From positions 186,001 to 250,000 of the forward strand of contig NZ_OBQC01000003.1 of NCBI RefSeq assembly GCF_900220965.1: DNA of 64,000 nt, read 5' to 3'. Positions 56,127 through 64,000 of the stretch are shown in pieces. The number at the start of each line of letters is the position of its first letter. Positions within the stretch are counted from its first letter, which is position 1. The stretch is from Ureibacillus acetophenoni. GTDB lineage: Bacteria > Bacillota > Bacilli > Bacillales_A > Planococcaceae. The notes under the pieces were generated by a model that had not been told where the DNA came from, did not search any database, and worked only from the letters and a program-made list of their open reading frames with translations. The position numbers were made by a program, and so were the translations under genes.

Positions 56127-56354
56127 TTAAAAAATTGAAGAAAAAAAGTCTTTTATTAATACAATAACCGTACCAAGCATCATAGCGAATACGCGAATTA
56201 AACCTGATTTAATGACTATAACAATGATAATAAGCGTAACTATTAAAGTATTTATTATTGGCATTGCATTAGTTATTCTATTAGAAATTCGAAGTTTAGC
56301 AAGAATATTAAAAGCGATATATAGAATAATTCCGATAAGTAATAAATGTACCAA
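56127..56354 (-). CDS. Small membrane protein, 75 residues
   Basis: Hydrophobic over most of its length, with two or three helices (LLLIGIILYIAFNILA, IINTLIVTLIIIVIVI, VFAMMLGTVIVLI). The start at 56354 is TTG or ATG context with a weak ribosome site, and I do not recognise the family. A terminator upstream (56390) separates it from the 68-residue protein gene. Confidence 0.5.
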   Translation of the reverse strand: MVHLLLIGIILYIAFNILAKLRISNRITNAMPIINTLIVTLIIIVIVIKSGLIRVFAMMLGTVIVLIKDFFSSIF

Positions 56355-56389
56355 AAGATTACCTCAATTCTAAAAGTTCTGATAGAACA

Positions 56390-56420
56390 AACACGTTGTG
56401 TGAAATTTGCACAACGTGTT
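56390..56420 (-). terminator. Hairpin terminator
   Basis: AACACGTTGTG (56390-56400) with CACAACGTGTT (56410-56420), 5 bases past the stop of the gene at 56425; the U-tail is weak. Confidence 0.75.
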
Positions 56421-56424
56421 ATGG

Positions 56425-56631
56425 TTATTCTTCTTTTAAATAAATGACTAGTTCTTGACGATAGACCTCATTTTCTAAATAATGGTCTAATGTATGAAAA
56501 TCGTATTTATAACTCCCAAATGGAAATGTAACATTTTCACCTTTTACTGCAGCAAGTAACCCTGCTACATCATTTGACACCATTTCTAAAACTTCCTCAC
56601 CTGTTTGAGTTAGTACAAATATTACATTCAA
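56425..56631 (-). CDS. Small soluble protein, 68 residues
   Basis: MNVIFVLTQTGEEVLEMVSN, then DVAGLLAAVKGENVTFPFGS, ending VYRQELVIYLKEE. Acidic, with an alpha/beta look. The ribosome site before ATG 56631 is AAGGTG-like. Family not recognised. Its own terminator follows. Confidence 0.6.
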   Translation of the reverse strand: MNVIFVLTQTGEEVLEMVSNDVAGLLAAVKGENVTFPFGSYKYDFHTLDHYLENEVYRQELVIYLKEE

Positions 56632-56749
56632 TGCTTTTCACCTTCTATTACGTTTTACACTATTTTAATACATTAACATGAATAAAATGTAAAATCAAAA
56701 TACTCTTTCTTTCTCTTCAAGTAAATCCCAATCATTATCTAAAACATAA

Positions 56750-56782
56750 AAAAACTCTGTATGAACTGTGTCATACAGAGTT
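56750..56782 (-). terminator. Intrinsic terminator of the aspartokinase gene
   Basis: AACTCTGTATGA (56753-56764) with TCATACAGAGTT (56771-56782); the A-run on the left gives a U-tail on the minus strand. Confidence 0.92.
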
Positions 56783-56792
56783 GCTTTGGAAA

Positions 56793-58157
56793 TTAGTATA
56801 CAGTTATTGGTGTGAAGAACTCTTCGTATAAAGCAGTTAACACTTGATTTTCTACTTCAGATAAAACACCGAACACTAAACTTACTTCTGAAGAACCTTG
56901 GTTAATCATTTCAATATTTGAGCCTGTTTTTGAAATAGCTGAGGCAGCACGGGCAGCAAGGCCAGTATTATTTCTCATACCTTCTCCAACAATTACAATC
57001 ATTGAGAACCCATGACGGAAATATACATCATCCGCATGAAGTTCTTCTTTAACTCTTTTTACGATTCTTTCTTCTGCTTCAGGTGTAATTTGATTTGAAC
57101 GGATGATTACAGAAATATCATCAACACCAGATGGCGTATGATCATAAGAAATATGTTCATCTTCAATAATATGAAGTAATTTACGTCCAAAACCAATTTC
57201 ACGATTCATTAAATATTTTGAAACATATAAAGTTGAAAAACCACTATCAGCAGAAATCCCAGTAACAGGACGACTAGAAGATGTTGTTCTAGCAGGTAAT
57301 ATTCTTGTTCCTGGTGCTGATGGATTATTCGTATTTTTCACAGTTACTGGAATACCTAATTTAAATACTGGCATAAGTGCCTCATCGTGAAATACAGAAA
57401 AACCTGAGTATGAAAGTTCACGCATTTCGCGATAAGTAATTTCTTCTATTCCTACTGGATCTTTTACAACTTTTGGATTTGCGGAAAATACACAGTCCAC
57501 ATCTGTAAAGTTCTCATATAAATCTGCTTTAACTGCTGCAGCTAAGATAGAACCTGTAATATCTGAACCACCACGGTCAAAAGTACGTAATGTTCCTTCT
57601 TCTGTATAGCCGAAGAAACCAGGGAAAACAACAATTTCATCGTAATTTTTTAAATTATTTAGCTTTTCAAATGCTTCAGGTAACGCGACTGTACGTTCTG
57701 GTGGATTATTTACAATTAAACCCTCTTTTGGACTTACATATTTGGCAGAAAGTCCAATTGAGTTAAAGTAAGCAGCAATTAATTTTGCATTATTGTCTTC
57801 ACCACTTGCCTTTAAGCTATCAACAAACAAATCAATAGATGATCTATCTGATTCAACTCGTTCACGTAAATCTTGCGCAATGATATTTGAAATAGATTGA
57901 TCTAAACCTAGATCATCTGCTATTGTCTTATATCGCTCGACAACATTTTGAAGCTTTCCTTCAACATCTCCATTTTTAATAACGGCATTTGCTAAATCGA
58001 TTAACATATCAGTTACTTTAATGTCATCGCTATAACGCTTGCCCGGAGCAGATACTACAATTAATCTTCTTTCAGGATTAGACTTCACAATGTTTGCGAC
58101 TTTTTTGATTTGCTCAGCACTCGCAACTGAAGTACCACCAAATTTACATACTATCAT
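56793..58157 (-). CDS. yclM: Aspartate kinase (YclM/ThrD type)
   Basis: A 454-residue aspartokinase, first step of the lysine/threonine/methionine pathway. KFGGTSVA at the N-terminus binds ATP/Asp; FDRGGSDITGS and TDVDCVFSANP are in the catalytic core; two ACT domains follow (about 300-454, with VGEGMRNNTGLAARA). Length equals the B. subtilis third isozyme (YclM). No lysine riboswitch precedes it, unlike the transporter at 26739-29131. GGATCTGGTG lies before ATG 58157. Confidence 0.93.
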   Translation of the reverse strand: MIVCKFGGTSVASAEQIKKVANIVKSNPERRLIVVSAPGKRYSDDIKVTDMLIDLANAVIKNGDVEGKLQNVVERYKTIADDLGLDQSISNIIAQDLRERVESDRSSIDLFVDSLKASGEDNNAKLIAAYFNSIGLSAKYVSPKEGLIVNNPPERTVALPEAFEKLNNLKNYDEIVVFPGFFGYTEEGTLRTFDRGGSDITGSILAAAVKADLYENFTDVDCVFSANPKVVKDPVGIEEITYREMRELSYSGFSVFHDEALMPVFKLGIPVTVKNTNNPSAPGTRILPARTTSSSRPVTGISADSGFSTLYVSKYLMNREIGFGRKLLHIIEDEHISYDHTPSGVDDISVIIRSNQITPEAEERIVKRVKEELHADDVYFRHGFSMIVIVGEGMRNNTGLAARAASAISKTGSNIEMINQGSSEVSLVFGVLSEVENQVLTALYEEFFTPITVY

Positions 58158-58215
58158 TTCACCAGATCCTTACTATAAAATATTGTATTTTCAGAAAAAA
58201 CAATTGACTTATCCC

Positions 58216-58244
58216 AGTGTACAAACTTTATAATCTTACGTCAA
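58216..58244 (-). promoter_or_regulatory. Candidate SigA promoter of the aspartokinase gene
   Basis: On the minus strand TTGACG (58244-58239), 17 bases, TACACT (58221-58216), about 60 bases before the start codon. Confidence 0.5.
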
Positions 58245-58501
58245 TAGTTCAAGAAAAAATAATTAAAATCTTATCACACTTCACAATTTTGTTTCAAGTC
58301 ACACTATTATATGTAGTATCGTCCATTCCGAACAGCATGTTTGCCTATATCAATTTTCAGAAAAGAAAACCGTGTACATCTATAGTGGTATGTACACGAT
58401 TTTTCAATTATACCTTGCAATTGACAAGATATTTTCTAAATTCATTATATATATTTTTCGCAATATTACTAGATTGAAATTATTGTTAATTGTACACAAA
58501 T
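58245..58501. other. Intergenic region with terminator, no gene seen
   Basis: The plus-strand frames here are Ile/Phe/Tyr-rich spacer translations without a ribosome site. The only recognised feature is the hairpin at 58371-58398. Confidence 0.45.
58371..58398. terminator. Terminator downstream of the mnx-like operon
   Basis: CGTGTACAT (58371-58379) with ATGTACACG (58390-58398), T-rich on both strands. It should end the minus-strand mnxEFG-plus-one operon, about 100 bases past the last stop codon. Confidence 0.8.
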
Positions 58502-59323
58502 TTATTTTAAATTTAATACTTGTATATAACAAATTGTGTTTATATCGATTTCTTGTTTCTTCTTTTTATTTTGAATTTGAATTTTGCCATCTCTAGTTTC
58601 TATTAATGTCCCGAAATGACGCTCTTTGTCAGTTCTTATTTTTACTTCTTTACCTTCGTACTTCTTTAACGCTTTGTGTAATGGAATTCCAAAAAACAGA
58701 TTTTCAATATCTGCATTTTTTGAAACAAATTCACCAAAATTGAACGCCAATTCTCGTCTTGTATCCTGATCAGCGTTAATAAATTTAGGCTCACGTTCTT
58801 CTTCTACACTGTCTATTCTTGAAATAGATAGAAGATTATTATATAGAATAAATAATGCACTACCTATTGGATTTATTTGAATAAAATCTCGACCAGCATT
58901 TGCCAATTTACCAATTTTTCGAATTAATTTGACAGTTTCTGCTTCACCTTCATTATTTCCATTTATCGAATTATTCACTAGTATTTCATTAACATCTTCA
59001 TCATCTTCTTGAATATCTAATCCACATAATATATTGGCCTTCACTTTGATCCCTTTTATATCAAGAAAATGTAGTTGTAGTTGTCTAGTATTATTCGCAT
59101 CCACTTCAGAACCTAATGACCTCAATAAGTCATTGATCGTTTCGATACAAATTTGTAAATCATCTAGCTCTTCTTGAGAAAGCGGGCTATTTAGAGAAGA
59201 AAAACGACGTGTTCTAATTTGTTTTTTACAATCAAATGGTGAACCGAATAAGTTAACGGGGTTTTGAGGAACTAATTGATTACATTTACAAGGATAGTGT
59301 TCGCATAAATTACAGTTATTCAT
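58502..59323 (-). CDS. Unknown protein coupled to MnxG: Cys-cluster N-terminus, Sm-like C-terminus
   Basis: A 273-residue protein I cannot name. The N-terminus has a C-x2-C-x4-C-x-C cluster (CNLCEHYPCKC, residues 3-13), a candidate metal site. A helical middle follows (LDDLQICIETINDLLRSLG; AETVKLIRKIGKLANAGRDF). The last about 55 residues (KKYEGKEVKIRTDKERHFG, then TLIETRDGKIQIQ) look like a five-strand Sm-like barrel, as the MnxE/F-like proteins do. ATG 59323 has AAGGTG 7 bases upstream and overlaps the mnxG stop by 8 bases, so expression is tied to the oxidase. No signal peptide. A spore-layer or maturation partner of the oxidase is my inference. Confidence 0.7.
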   Translation of the reverse strand: MNNCNLCEHYPCKCNQLVPQNPVNLFGSPFDCKKQIRTRRFSSLNSPLSQEELDDLQICIETINDLLRSLGSEVDANNTRQLQLHFLDIKGIKVKANILCGLDIQEDDEDVNEILVNNSINGNNEGEAETVKLIRKIGKLANAGRDFIQINPIGSALFILYNNLLSISRIDSVEEEREPKFINADQDTRRELAFNFGEFVSKNADIENLFFGIPLHKALKKYEGKEVKIRTDKERHFGTLIETRDGKIQIQNKKKKQEIDINTICYIQVLNLK

Positions 59324-62300
59324 AAAGAACACCTTCATCTTTTTTCTTTTTTGTAGTTTCCAACAATAACAAACCTGATACATATTCTTCAAGTTCATCT
59401 ACATCTACAGTTTTTGATGGCTCATCGTTTTGCAAAGTTACTTTACTAAACGAGTTATTTAAAGGTGCTAATAATTTTGATTTTCTTTTTAAAACTCTTA
59501 GAATTCCCCACATTCCTAATTCAATATCCCATCTAATATTACCTGAACGATATAAATAGTCACCTGGTTTATCTAATAGTCCTCCGGCACCATATAAGAT
59601 ATGAAAATCATCAGATGACCCTACTGTCCTTTGTGGCGCTGCGGAAATAATAGAGGAATTAAAATCATCTTCGCTTCTAAAGAACTTGTGCCCATGAATA
59701 ACAAAGGTACGTGTTCTCGGTTTATCTGCAGGTTGTGTTAATCGGATTGTAATTGGATCACCAGGATAAGCAAGTAAAAGAGGTGTACTAGGATCACCAA
59801 AGGCTTTAGAACTAAATACTTTATGGATGTCTTTAAATTTCTTTACCCGGTTTCTAAATGGTTCATAGCGATAGTTAAAAGCTTTTGATCCTGCATCTTC
59901 AAAGTCTGGTTCTTCTTCCTCTTCAACTTCAACATTTCCAAATACCAGTGGTTCTGGGTCAAGGATTAGATTGCCGTTTTTATCAAGCAATCGTATACCA
60001 TCATGCATGATAAGGGCAAATTCTCTAGTCTCAGGTAGTAGAGGATTTTTTATAATTACTTGTTCACCTGTACTTACTTCTTTTCTCGTTTTTGAGTCGA
60101 GGAATTTTGACCCTCTTGGTTCGGCTATAAGCATTCCAAATGCACCATGATGTCTATGGTTTCGAAGATCTGCCATATCCACTAAATTAGCTGTACCAAT
60201 ATCTTGATCTATATACCAGCTATAAGTGATTGTTTCTCCAGGACCAATTGTTTGATCTTTATTGAAACCTACTGTCGCTCCATCTGAATTTCGAACATCG
60301 TAAACAACTAAATGAGCATGTAGGGAAATTCGATCCGAGGTTGGGAAGAATGCTTCTACAGGCACTTGTGGATATCCATGAATACCATCATGATGATCTT
60401 TCCCATTTAATAAGTTTGTAAGTCTAATTTCTACATATTCACCAACGTTCGCTCGAATAATTAACGGCTTTGGATTTTTCTTTCCACATAGAATATCATC
60501 CACATCTTCTTTTAACGCATAGACAATACCAAATGGGTCATGGTCACCATTCTTATGATATTCAATACATGCATTTAACGCATATACATCGTATTTTCGA
60601 ACGACTTTATCATCAGGATATGAATAATGATCTATTTTTACTTGTGGTGGTATCTTTCCAGTTGGTTTTGGTAATGGCTCTTTTCTCATTGGCGGTTTTT
60701 TTCTATCCTTTAAAGGCATTAGGTGATGAACCCGTTTCTCGTAAGTACGGAAAATCCCCCAATTCCCTAACCAAATATCATCGATTGAACCAAAATGGTA
60801 AAGCATATCGAAGTCTCCTTCACCTTCTACGTTAAATTCAAACGTAAAGGTTTCAGCGATAGCGATATGTTGTTGCTGATCGAGTTCCGAATCCAAATCT
60901 GGTCGCTCCCGATGCCATCGTTGACGGTGTAAGTTAAAACTATGAGATTCTTCATGTGCACCTTGGATTAATCGAACACGAACAGGGTCACCGTTATAGG
61001 TTTCTAGAAGTGGCGTAACTGGATCTCCATGTACCCATGAGCTGAATACATATGCTGGGTCACAATCAGGTTCTTTCAAACGAAACTGTAATGGTTCACA
61101 TCGATAATTGACACCCATTACTCCTGGATCATCAGGAGAACTTGGAAATGGTGGTGGATTTAGTGGATTTCCTTCTTTATCAAACAATAAAGCGAAGTCA
61201 TGTACAAATAAGTTAATTTCTCGGAAATCTGGAATTAATGGATTTTCAATTCTTGCTTGAGTTCCTGATAGAATCTCTTTTTCTTCATATGGACTTAAAT
61301 ACTTAGAGCCCCTTGGTTCAATATTAATCGCAGCAAACACACCATGCTGTTGATGCTCATTAGCAAATAAATGGTCGTGCCAAAATGTTGATTTTAACTC
61401 TACATCCGCATACCAGGCGTATTCTATTGTTTCATTTGGTGTAATTCCTGAATCATAATTCCAACCAACATTAGCACCATCCGAACATAAAACGTCAAAT
61501 TTTACGAAGTGTACATGCATACCCGCCTCATATGTTCGATTGACTAATTGGAAGGCGTTTCCACCTATTGTTTCAGGCAATTTATTCGTATATTTAAACT
61601 TAACTAAATCCCCTGCATTTGCTCTAATTACAAATGGTTCTGGATTTTTCTTACCTGCAAGTATATCTTCGTAATCTTCTGCTAAAACATAAAAACGCCC
61701 TTCAGGATCATGCCATCCTTGCTTGTTATACACAATAGGCGCTTGCATAATGATGACATGATATTCTCGAACAGGTGCATCTGGAGGCGCTGGGTTTACA
61801 AATGCTGCACCTGGAATGGGTCGTTCAGCAAAGTGATTTTTTTCAATTTTTGTTGGTTCTCTACCGTTTACGATTCCAAGTGGTGGACGGGGTGCTTTAA
61901 ATCCAGGAATTCCCGGAACAAAGTTAGGATATCCAGGTCTTTCTGGCGTAGGCTTTGGTGGTAATGGTCGATCAGGAAGCGGTTGGAGTGGCTTAATTTG
62001 AACTCCATTTGGATAACACATACTTCCATCCTGTAAAGTATCAAAATTACGTTGAATCCCCCACATTCCTTCTCCAAAATGCGGATAAAGGTGACAGTGA
62101 ATAATTGCATCTCCAATGGCACCATGTAAGCTTCCAGCACCATACATTGGAGAAACTGTATACTGCGCTTGAGGTGAAATTGCTTGAACATCCAAAATTT
62201 CAGAATCCATATCATTATGTTCAAATAGCCATTGGTGAACATGATAGTGGAATGAATGGGTTTCTTGAACTCCAGCATGAACAAGTCGAATTTTGATTGG

Positions 62301-63095
62301 ATCACCAACATAACATTTTAATATCGGCGTATCTGGGTCACCAAATACCCAAGAGTCATGGTGCACTTCCTCACCTTCACAATCTGGACAAACGACTCCT
62401 TCTTGTATTAATCTCAATCGATTTCTCATCGGCTCTGCACGGTAGTTAATTAGGTGAGTTGCTTCAGGTTGGAGTGTATGCGGACTAATCGGTGATTGCC
62501 CTGTTAAATCATCAACTTCCTGTTCATCATGGAAGAACCAACCAAATTCGCGAAACGATGGCAACAGTGGATTATGAACATCCGCAAAATTACCGCTGTT
62601 AATCGGTTTACCTGTTTCAGGATGTGTCCACCAAGAACCTCTTGGCTCAACGAATAATGCACCAAATAATCCATGAACATTACTACCTTGTTCACTAGAT
62701 AACGCATTTCCTAAATCTGAAAAGAAATTAACCCCTTCATCAAATACTTTCCATTTATATAATATTTTCTCGCCTTTTTTCACTGTCGTATTACGGTTTA
62801 AACCAACAAATGCCCCATCAGCAGTCATGACATCATATTCGGCATCTTGAATGTGAATCCCCGTATTGAATGGAAGTTGGTTTTCGAACAATACTTCAAC
62901 TTCGTCACCGACACACGCTCTAATCACTAATGGTTCTACTAAATCTACTGGTGTAAAAGGGTTCTTTTCAACTTGTTTTTTCACTAAACTTTCGTTTTCT
63001 TTTAGTACATACATCATTCCATCAGGGTCGTGATCACCAAATCTGTTTACAACGATTCTTATGGGTATTGCAACTATATGATATCTTCTAATCAT
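59316..63095 (-). CDS. mnxG: Giant multicopper oxidase, MnxG-like (Mn(II) oxidase)
   Basis: A 1259-residue protein built of three homologous repeats of about 400 residues, each two cupredoxin domains; every repeat carries EPRGS and GDP-TP-L motifs. A full copper set is visible: HYHVH (283-287), IIHCHLYPHFGEGMWG (Cys 334, His 339, Met 344: type 1 site), MHVHF (527-529) and FWHDHLF (573-575) for the trinuclear centre. The third repeat has only remnants (HAHLVVYD, HGHKFF). This ceruloplasmin-like size and layout is that of MnxG, which with MnxE/F oxidises Mn(II) to MnO2 on Bacillus spores. No signal peptide, as in MnxG. ATG 63095 overlaps the mnxF stop by 8 bases. Confidence 0.88.
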   Translation of the reverse strand: MIRRYHIVAIPIRIVVNRFGDHDPDGMMYVLKENESLVKKQVEKNPFTPVDLVEPLVIRACVGDEVEVLFENQLPFNTGIHIQDAEYDVMTADGAFVGLNRNTTVKKGEKILYKWKVFDEGVNFFSDLGNALSSEQGSNVHGLFGALFVEPRGSWWTHPETGKPINSGNFADVHNPLLPSFREFGWFFHDEQEVDDLTGQSPISPHTLQPEATHLINYRAEPMRNRLRLIQEGVVCPDCEGEEVHHDSWVFGDPDTPILKCYVGDPIKIRLVHAGVQETHSFHYHVHQWLFEHNDMDSEILDVQAISPQAQYTVSPMYGAGSLHGAIGDAIIHCHLYPHFGEGMWGIQRNFDTLQDGSMCYPNGVQIKPLQPLPDRPLPPKPTPERPGYPNFVPGIPGFKAPRPPLGIVNGREPTKIEKNHFAERPIPGAAFVNPAPPDAPVREYHVIIMQAPIVYNKQGWHDPEGRFYVLAEDYEDILAGKKNPEPFVIRANAGDLVKFKYTNKLPETIGGNAFQLVNRTYEAGMHVHFVKFDVLCSDGANVGWNYDSGITPNETIEYAWYADVELKSTFWHDHLFANEHQQHGVFAAINIEPRGSKYLSPYEEKEILSGTQARIENPLIPDFREINLFVHDFALLFDKEGNPLNPPPFPSSPDDPGVMGVNYRCEPLQFRLKEPDCDPAYVFSSWVHGDPVTPLLETYNGDPVRVRLIQGAHEESHSFNLHRQRWHRERPDLDSELDQQQHIAIAETFTFEFNVEGEGDFDMLYHFGSIDDIWLGNWGIFRTYEKRVHHLMPLKDRKKPPMRKEPLPKPTGKIPPQVKIDHYSYPDDKVVRKYDVYALNACIEYHKNGDHDPFGIVYALKEDVDDILCGKKNPKPLIIRANVGEYVEIRLTNLLNGKDHHDGIHGYPQVPVEAFFPTSDRISLHAHLVVYDVRNSDGATVGFNKDQTIGPGETITYSWYIDQDIGTANLVDMADLRNHRHHGAFGMLIAEPRGSKFLDSKTRKEVSTGEQVIIKNPLLPETREFALIMHDGIRLLDKNGNLILDPEPLVFGNVEVEEEEEPDFEDAGSKAFNYRYEPFRNRVKKFKDIHKVFSSKAFGDPSTPLLLAYPGDPITIRLTQPADKPRTRTFVIHGHKFFRSEDDFNSSIISAAPQRTVGSSDDFHILYGAGGLLDKPGDYLYRSGNIRWDIELGMWGILRVLKRKSKLLAPLNNSFSKVTLQNDEPSKTVDVDELEEYVSGLLLLETTKKKKDEGVLYE

Positions 63096-63429
63096 GTTCA
63101 TCATTCCTATGCCGTATATCTGGTATTTCTGGTTTACCAGGTTGTTCAATATAGAATACTTCAATTTCATCAATATGGATTCGGAAGATTTCATCATCAA
63201 GTTCATTTACATTCGTTACATCAGCTTTTATGATTAAAAAATCACCATTCACAGCTTTAATCGTTCCAATAATTAAAAATGGAAATGGGGCGATGAGAAT
63301 TAATGCTTTTTTTCCCACATTTACTCGGAACTCTTCAGTAACTACAAATTCACGAACTGTATTAATATCAGGTCTTCCAACTCCGTTAATATTAAAATCA
63401 AAGTTATCAAATTGAAATTGATCTCTCAC
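63088..63429 (-). CDS. mnxF: MnxF-like small subunit
   Basis: A 113-residue beta-rich protein: VREFVVTEEFRVNVGKKALI, LIAPFPFLIIGTIKAVNGDF, RIHIDEIEVFYIEQPGK. The central part fits an Sm-like barrel. In the known Mn oxidase complex, two small proteins (MnxE and MnxF, about 100 residues each) copurify with MnxG, and their genes lie directly upstream, as here. GTG 63429 is preferred over ATG 63438 because AAAGG lies directly against the ATG but 8 bases before the GTG. The stop overlaps mnxG by 8 bases. Confidence 0.78.
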   Translation of the reverse strand: MRDQFQFDNFDFNINGVGRPDINTVREFVVTEEFRVNVGKKALILIAPFPFLIIGTIKAVNGDFLIIKADVTNVNELDDEIFRIHIDEIEVFYIEQPGKPEIPDIRHRNDEHD

Positions 63430-63462
63430 TTTTTTCATCCTTTCTAAAGATGTTTAAAAACC

Positions 63463-63750
63463 CTATATTAGAGGTATTTTTCTGTTCGGATCAAAAGGTG
63501 TAAAAATAGCTATTTTTTCAATTGGAAAACTTAATGGCGTTGGAAATTTATAAAACGGCGCATTATGCATTTTAATAATCACTGGAAATAAAGTAATAAA
63601 ACCATTGGTAACTTCAGTTACTCGACCACTAAAAATCGGTCGAAATGTTTGCCCTAAAATACTTAATTGCTTACTTTCAGTTACAAGTAAAATATCTTTA
63701 TTCAATACATCAAGGAATACTGCGTTTTCCTCAAGGATTGGACTTTCCAT
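63463..63750 (-). CDS. mnxE: MnxE-like small subunit
   Basis: A 95-residue protein: MESPILEENAVFLDVLNKDI, LLVTESKQLSILGQTFRPIF, SGRVTEVTNGFITLFPVIIK, ending FPIEKIAIFTPFDPN. Strand pattern and the SGxVxxVxxGFI stretch fit an Sm-like barrel. It is the first gene of the operon; GGAGGTGATT lies before ATG 63750. In published complexes the E and F proteins bind copper and assemble with MnxG. I looked for a SigK promoter, expected for mnx genes, upstream; AATATAGTA near 63790 is only a partial match. Confidence 0.78.
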   Translation of the reverse strand: MESPILEENAVFLDVLNKDILLVTESKQLSILGQTFRPIFSGRVTEVTNGFITLFPVIIKMHNAPFYKFPTPLSFPIEKIAIFTPFDPNRKIPLI

Positions 63751-63870
63751 CCTAAATCACCTCCGATATTTCATTCGGTTACTATATTGTATAAACATTT
63801 ACTACTATTGGTTAAACGAACGCACAATTTCCAGTCAATTTCCAATCACAATCTTAAATTTTTACAATTG

Positions 63871-63897
63871 AAAAAGAGTTTCCAAAATGAAAACTCT
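63871..63897 (-). terminator. Intrinsic terminator before the mnx-like operon
   Basis: On the minus strand AGAGTTT pairs with AAACTCT (63897-63891 with 63881-63875), followed by five U residues, two bases past the stop of the partial gene at the window edge. It separates that gene from mnxE. Confidence 0.85.
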
Positions 63898-63898
63898 G

Positions 63899-64000
63899 TT
63901 AATTCGACTTATTTAACATCTTTGAAATAACTCGTTGCCAGAAAGAGCTAAACCTTGACTGTTTAATGTAATTAATTTTTGTAAGTAGAATTTCTTTACC
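63899..64000 (-). CDS. Unidentified protein, C-terminal fragment at window edge
   Basis: Thirty-three codons open from the edge to TAA 63901-63899: GKEILLTKINYIKQSRFSSF, then WQRVISKMLNKSN. Basic and helical; too short to assign. The terminator directly after the stop supports a real gene end. It does not look like the end of MnxD. Confidence 0.55.
   Translation of the reverse strand, partial: GKEILLTKINYIKQSRFSSFWQRVISKMLNKSN

Noticed and set aside
58217-58596. Plus-strand frames in the spacer after the mnx-like operon
   Set aside because: Ile/Phe/Tyr-rich, no ribosome site, and crossed by a terminator.
60470-62707. Long frames on both strands within mnxG
   Set aside because: Shadows of a long, moderately GC-rich coding sequence; no ribosome sites, and translations do not match known families.

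Overview
The window reads as chromosomal DNA of a low-GC, endospore-forming Gram-positive of the Bacillaceae/Planococcaceae type (a Lysinibacillus-, Solibacillus- or Psychrobacillus-like organism is my inference; no rRNA is present to confirm it). Support comes from AGGAGG-type ribosome sites, U-tailed hairpin terminators, SigI/RsgI, two SigW-type promoters, a lysine riboswitch, and blocks that keep Bacillus subtilis gene order (dfrA-thyA-ypjP, ypiP-brxA, msrB-msrA-ypmS-degV, yuaF-floT). I see no prophage, complete insertion sequence, CRISPR array, tRNA or rRNA.

Layout. 1-8.6 kb: end of an EamA permease, an acetate symporter pair (ywcB-ywcA, ywcB with an apparent 1-base frameshift), a free-standing LAGLIDADG endonuclease gene, a GrpB-family gene, and an ABC-2 exporter operon interrupted by a structured inverted-repeat element. 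8.6-13.5 kb: a SigI island, with a SigI-type promoter driving a secreted repeat protein, then sigI-rsgI, then a large uncharacterised protein. 13.5-25.3 kb: yqeY, patatin, aminotransferase, AI-2E permease, LCP ligase, msrA, ABC-F, a lipoprotein, a cold-shock gene with a terminator hairpin in its leader, and xpaC-telA behind a SigW-type promoter. 25.3-36 kb: a lysine ABC transporter under a lysine riboswitch, odhAB, and an ArlRS-like two-component system.

36-58 kb: dapF, an acetyltransferase with a foldable leader, a MurG-type transferase, a CobW GTPase, a Ctp protease, deoD, yozE, the msrB-msrA-ypmS-degV block, hemolysin III, floT-yuaF (SigW-type promoter), dfrA, thyA, a GGDEF enzyme, ypjP, ypiP-brxA, DinB, several small proteins and an aspartokinase. 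Lysine/diaminopimelate genes recur: riboswitch-controlled transporter, dapF and aspartokinase.

58.5-63.75 kb, minus strand: the most distinctive locus, an mnxE-mnxF-mnxG-like operon. It encodes a 1259-residue six-cupredoxin multicopper oxidase with two small Sm-like partner proteins, the architecture of the spore-surface Mn(II) oxidase. A fourth, translationally coupled gene of unknown function follows: a Cys-cluster N-terminus and an Sm-like C-terminus. A terminator closes off the preceding gene, so the mnxA-D genes of the classical operon do not lie directly upstream.

At least five very small genes (28-51 codons) with plausible ribosome sites lie in gaps between larger genes.
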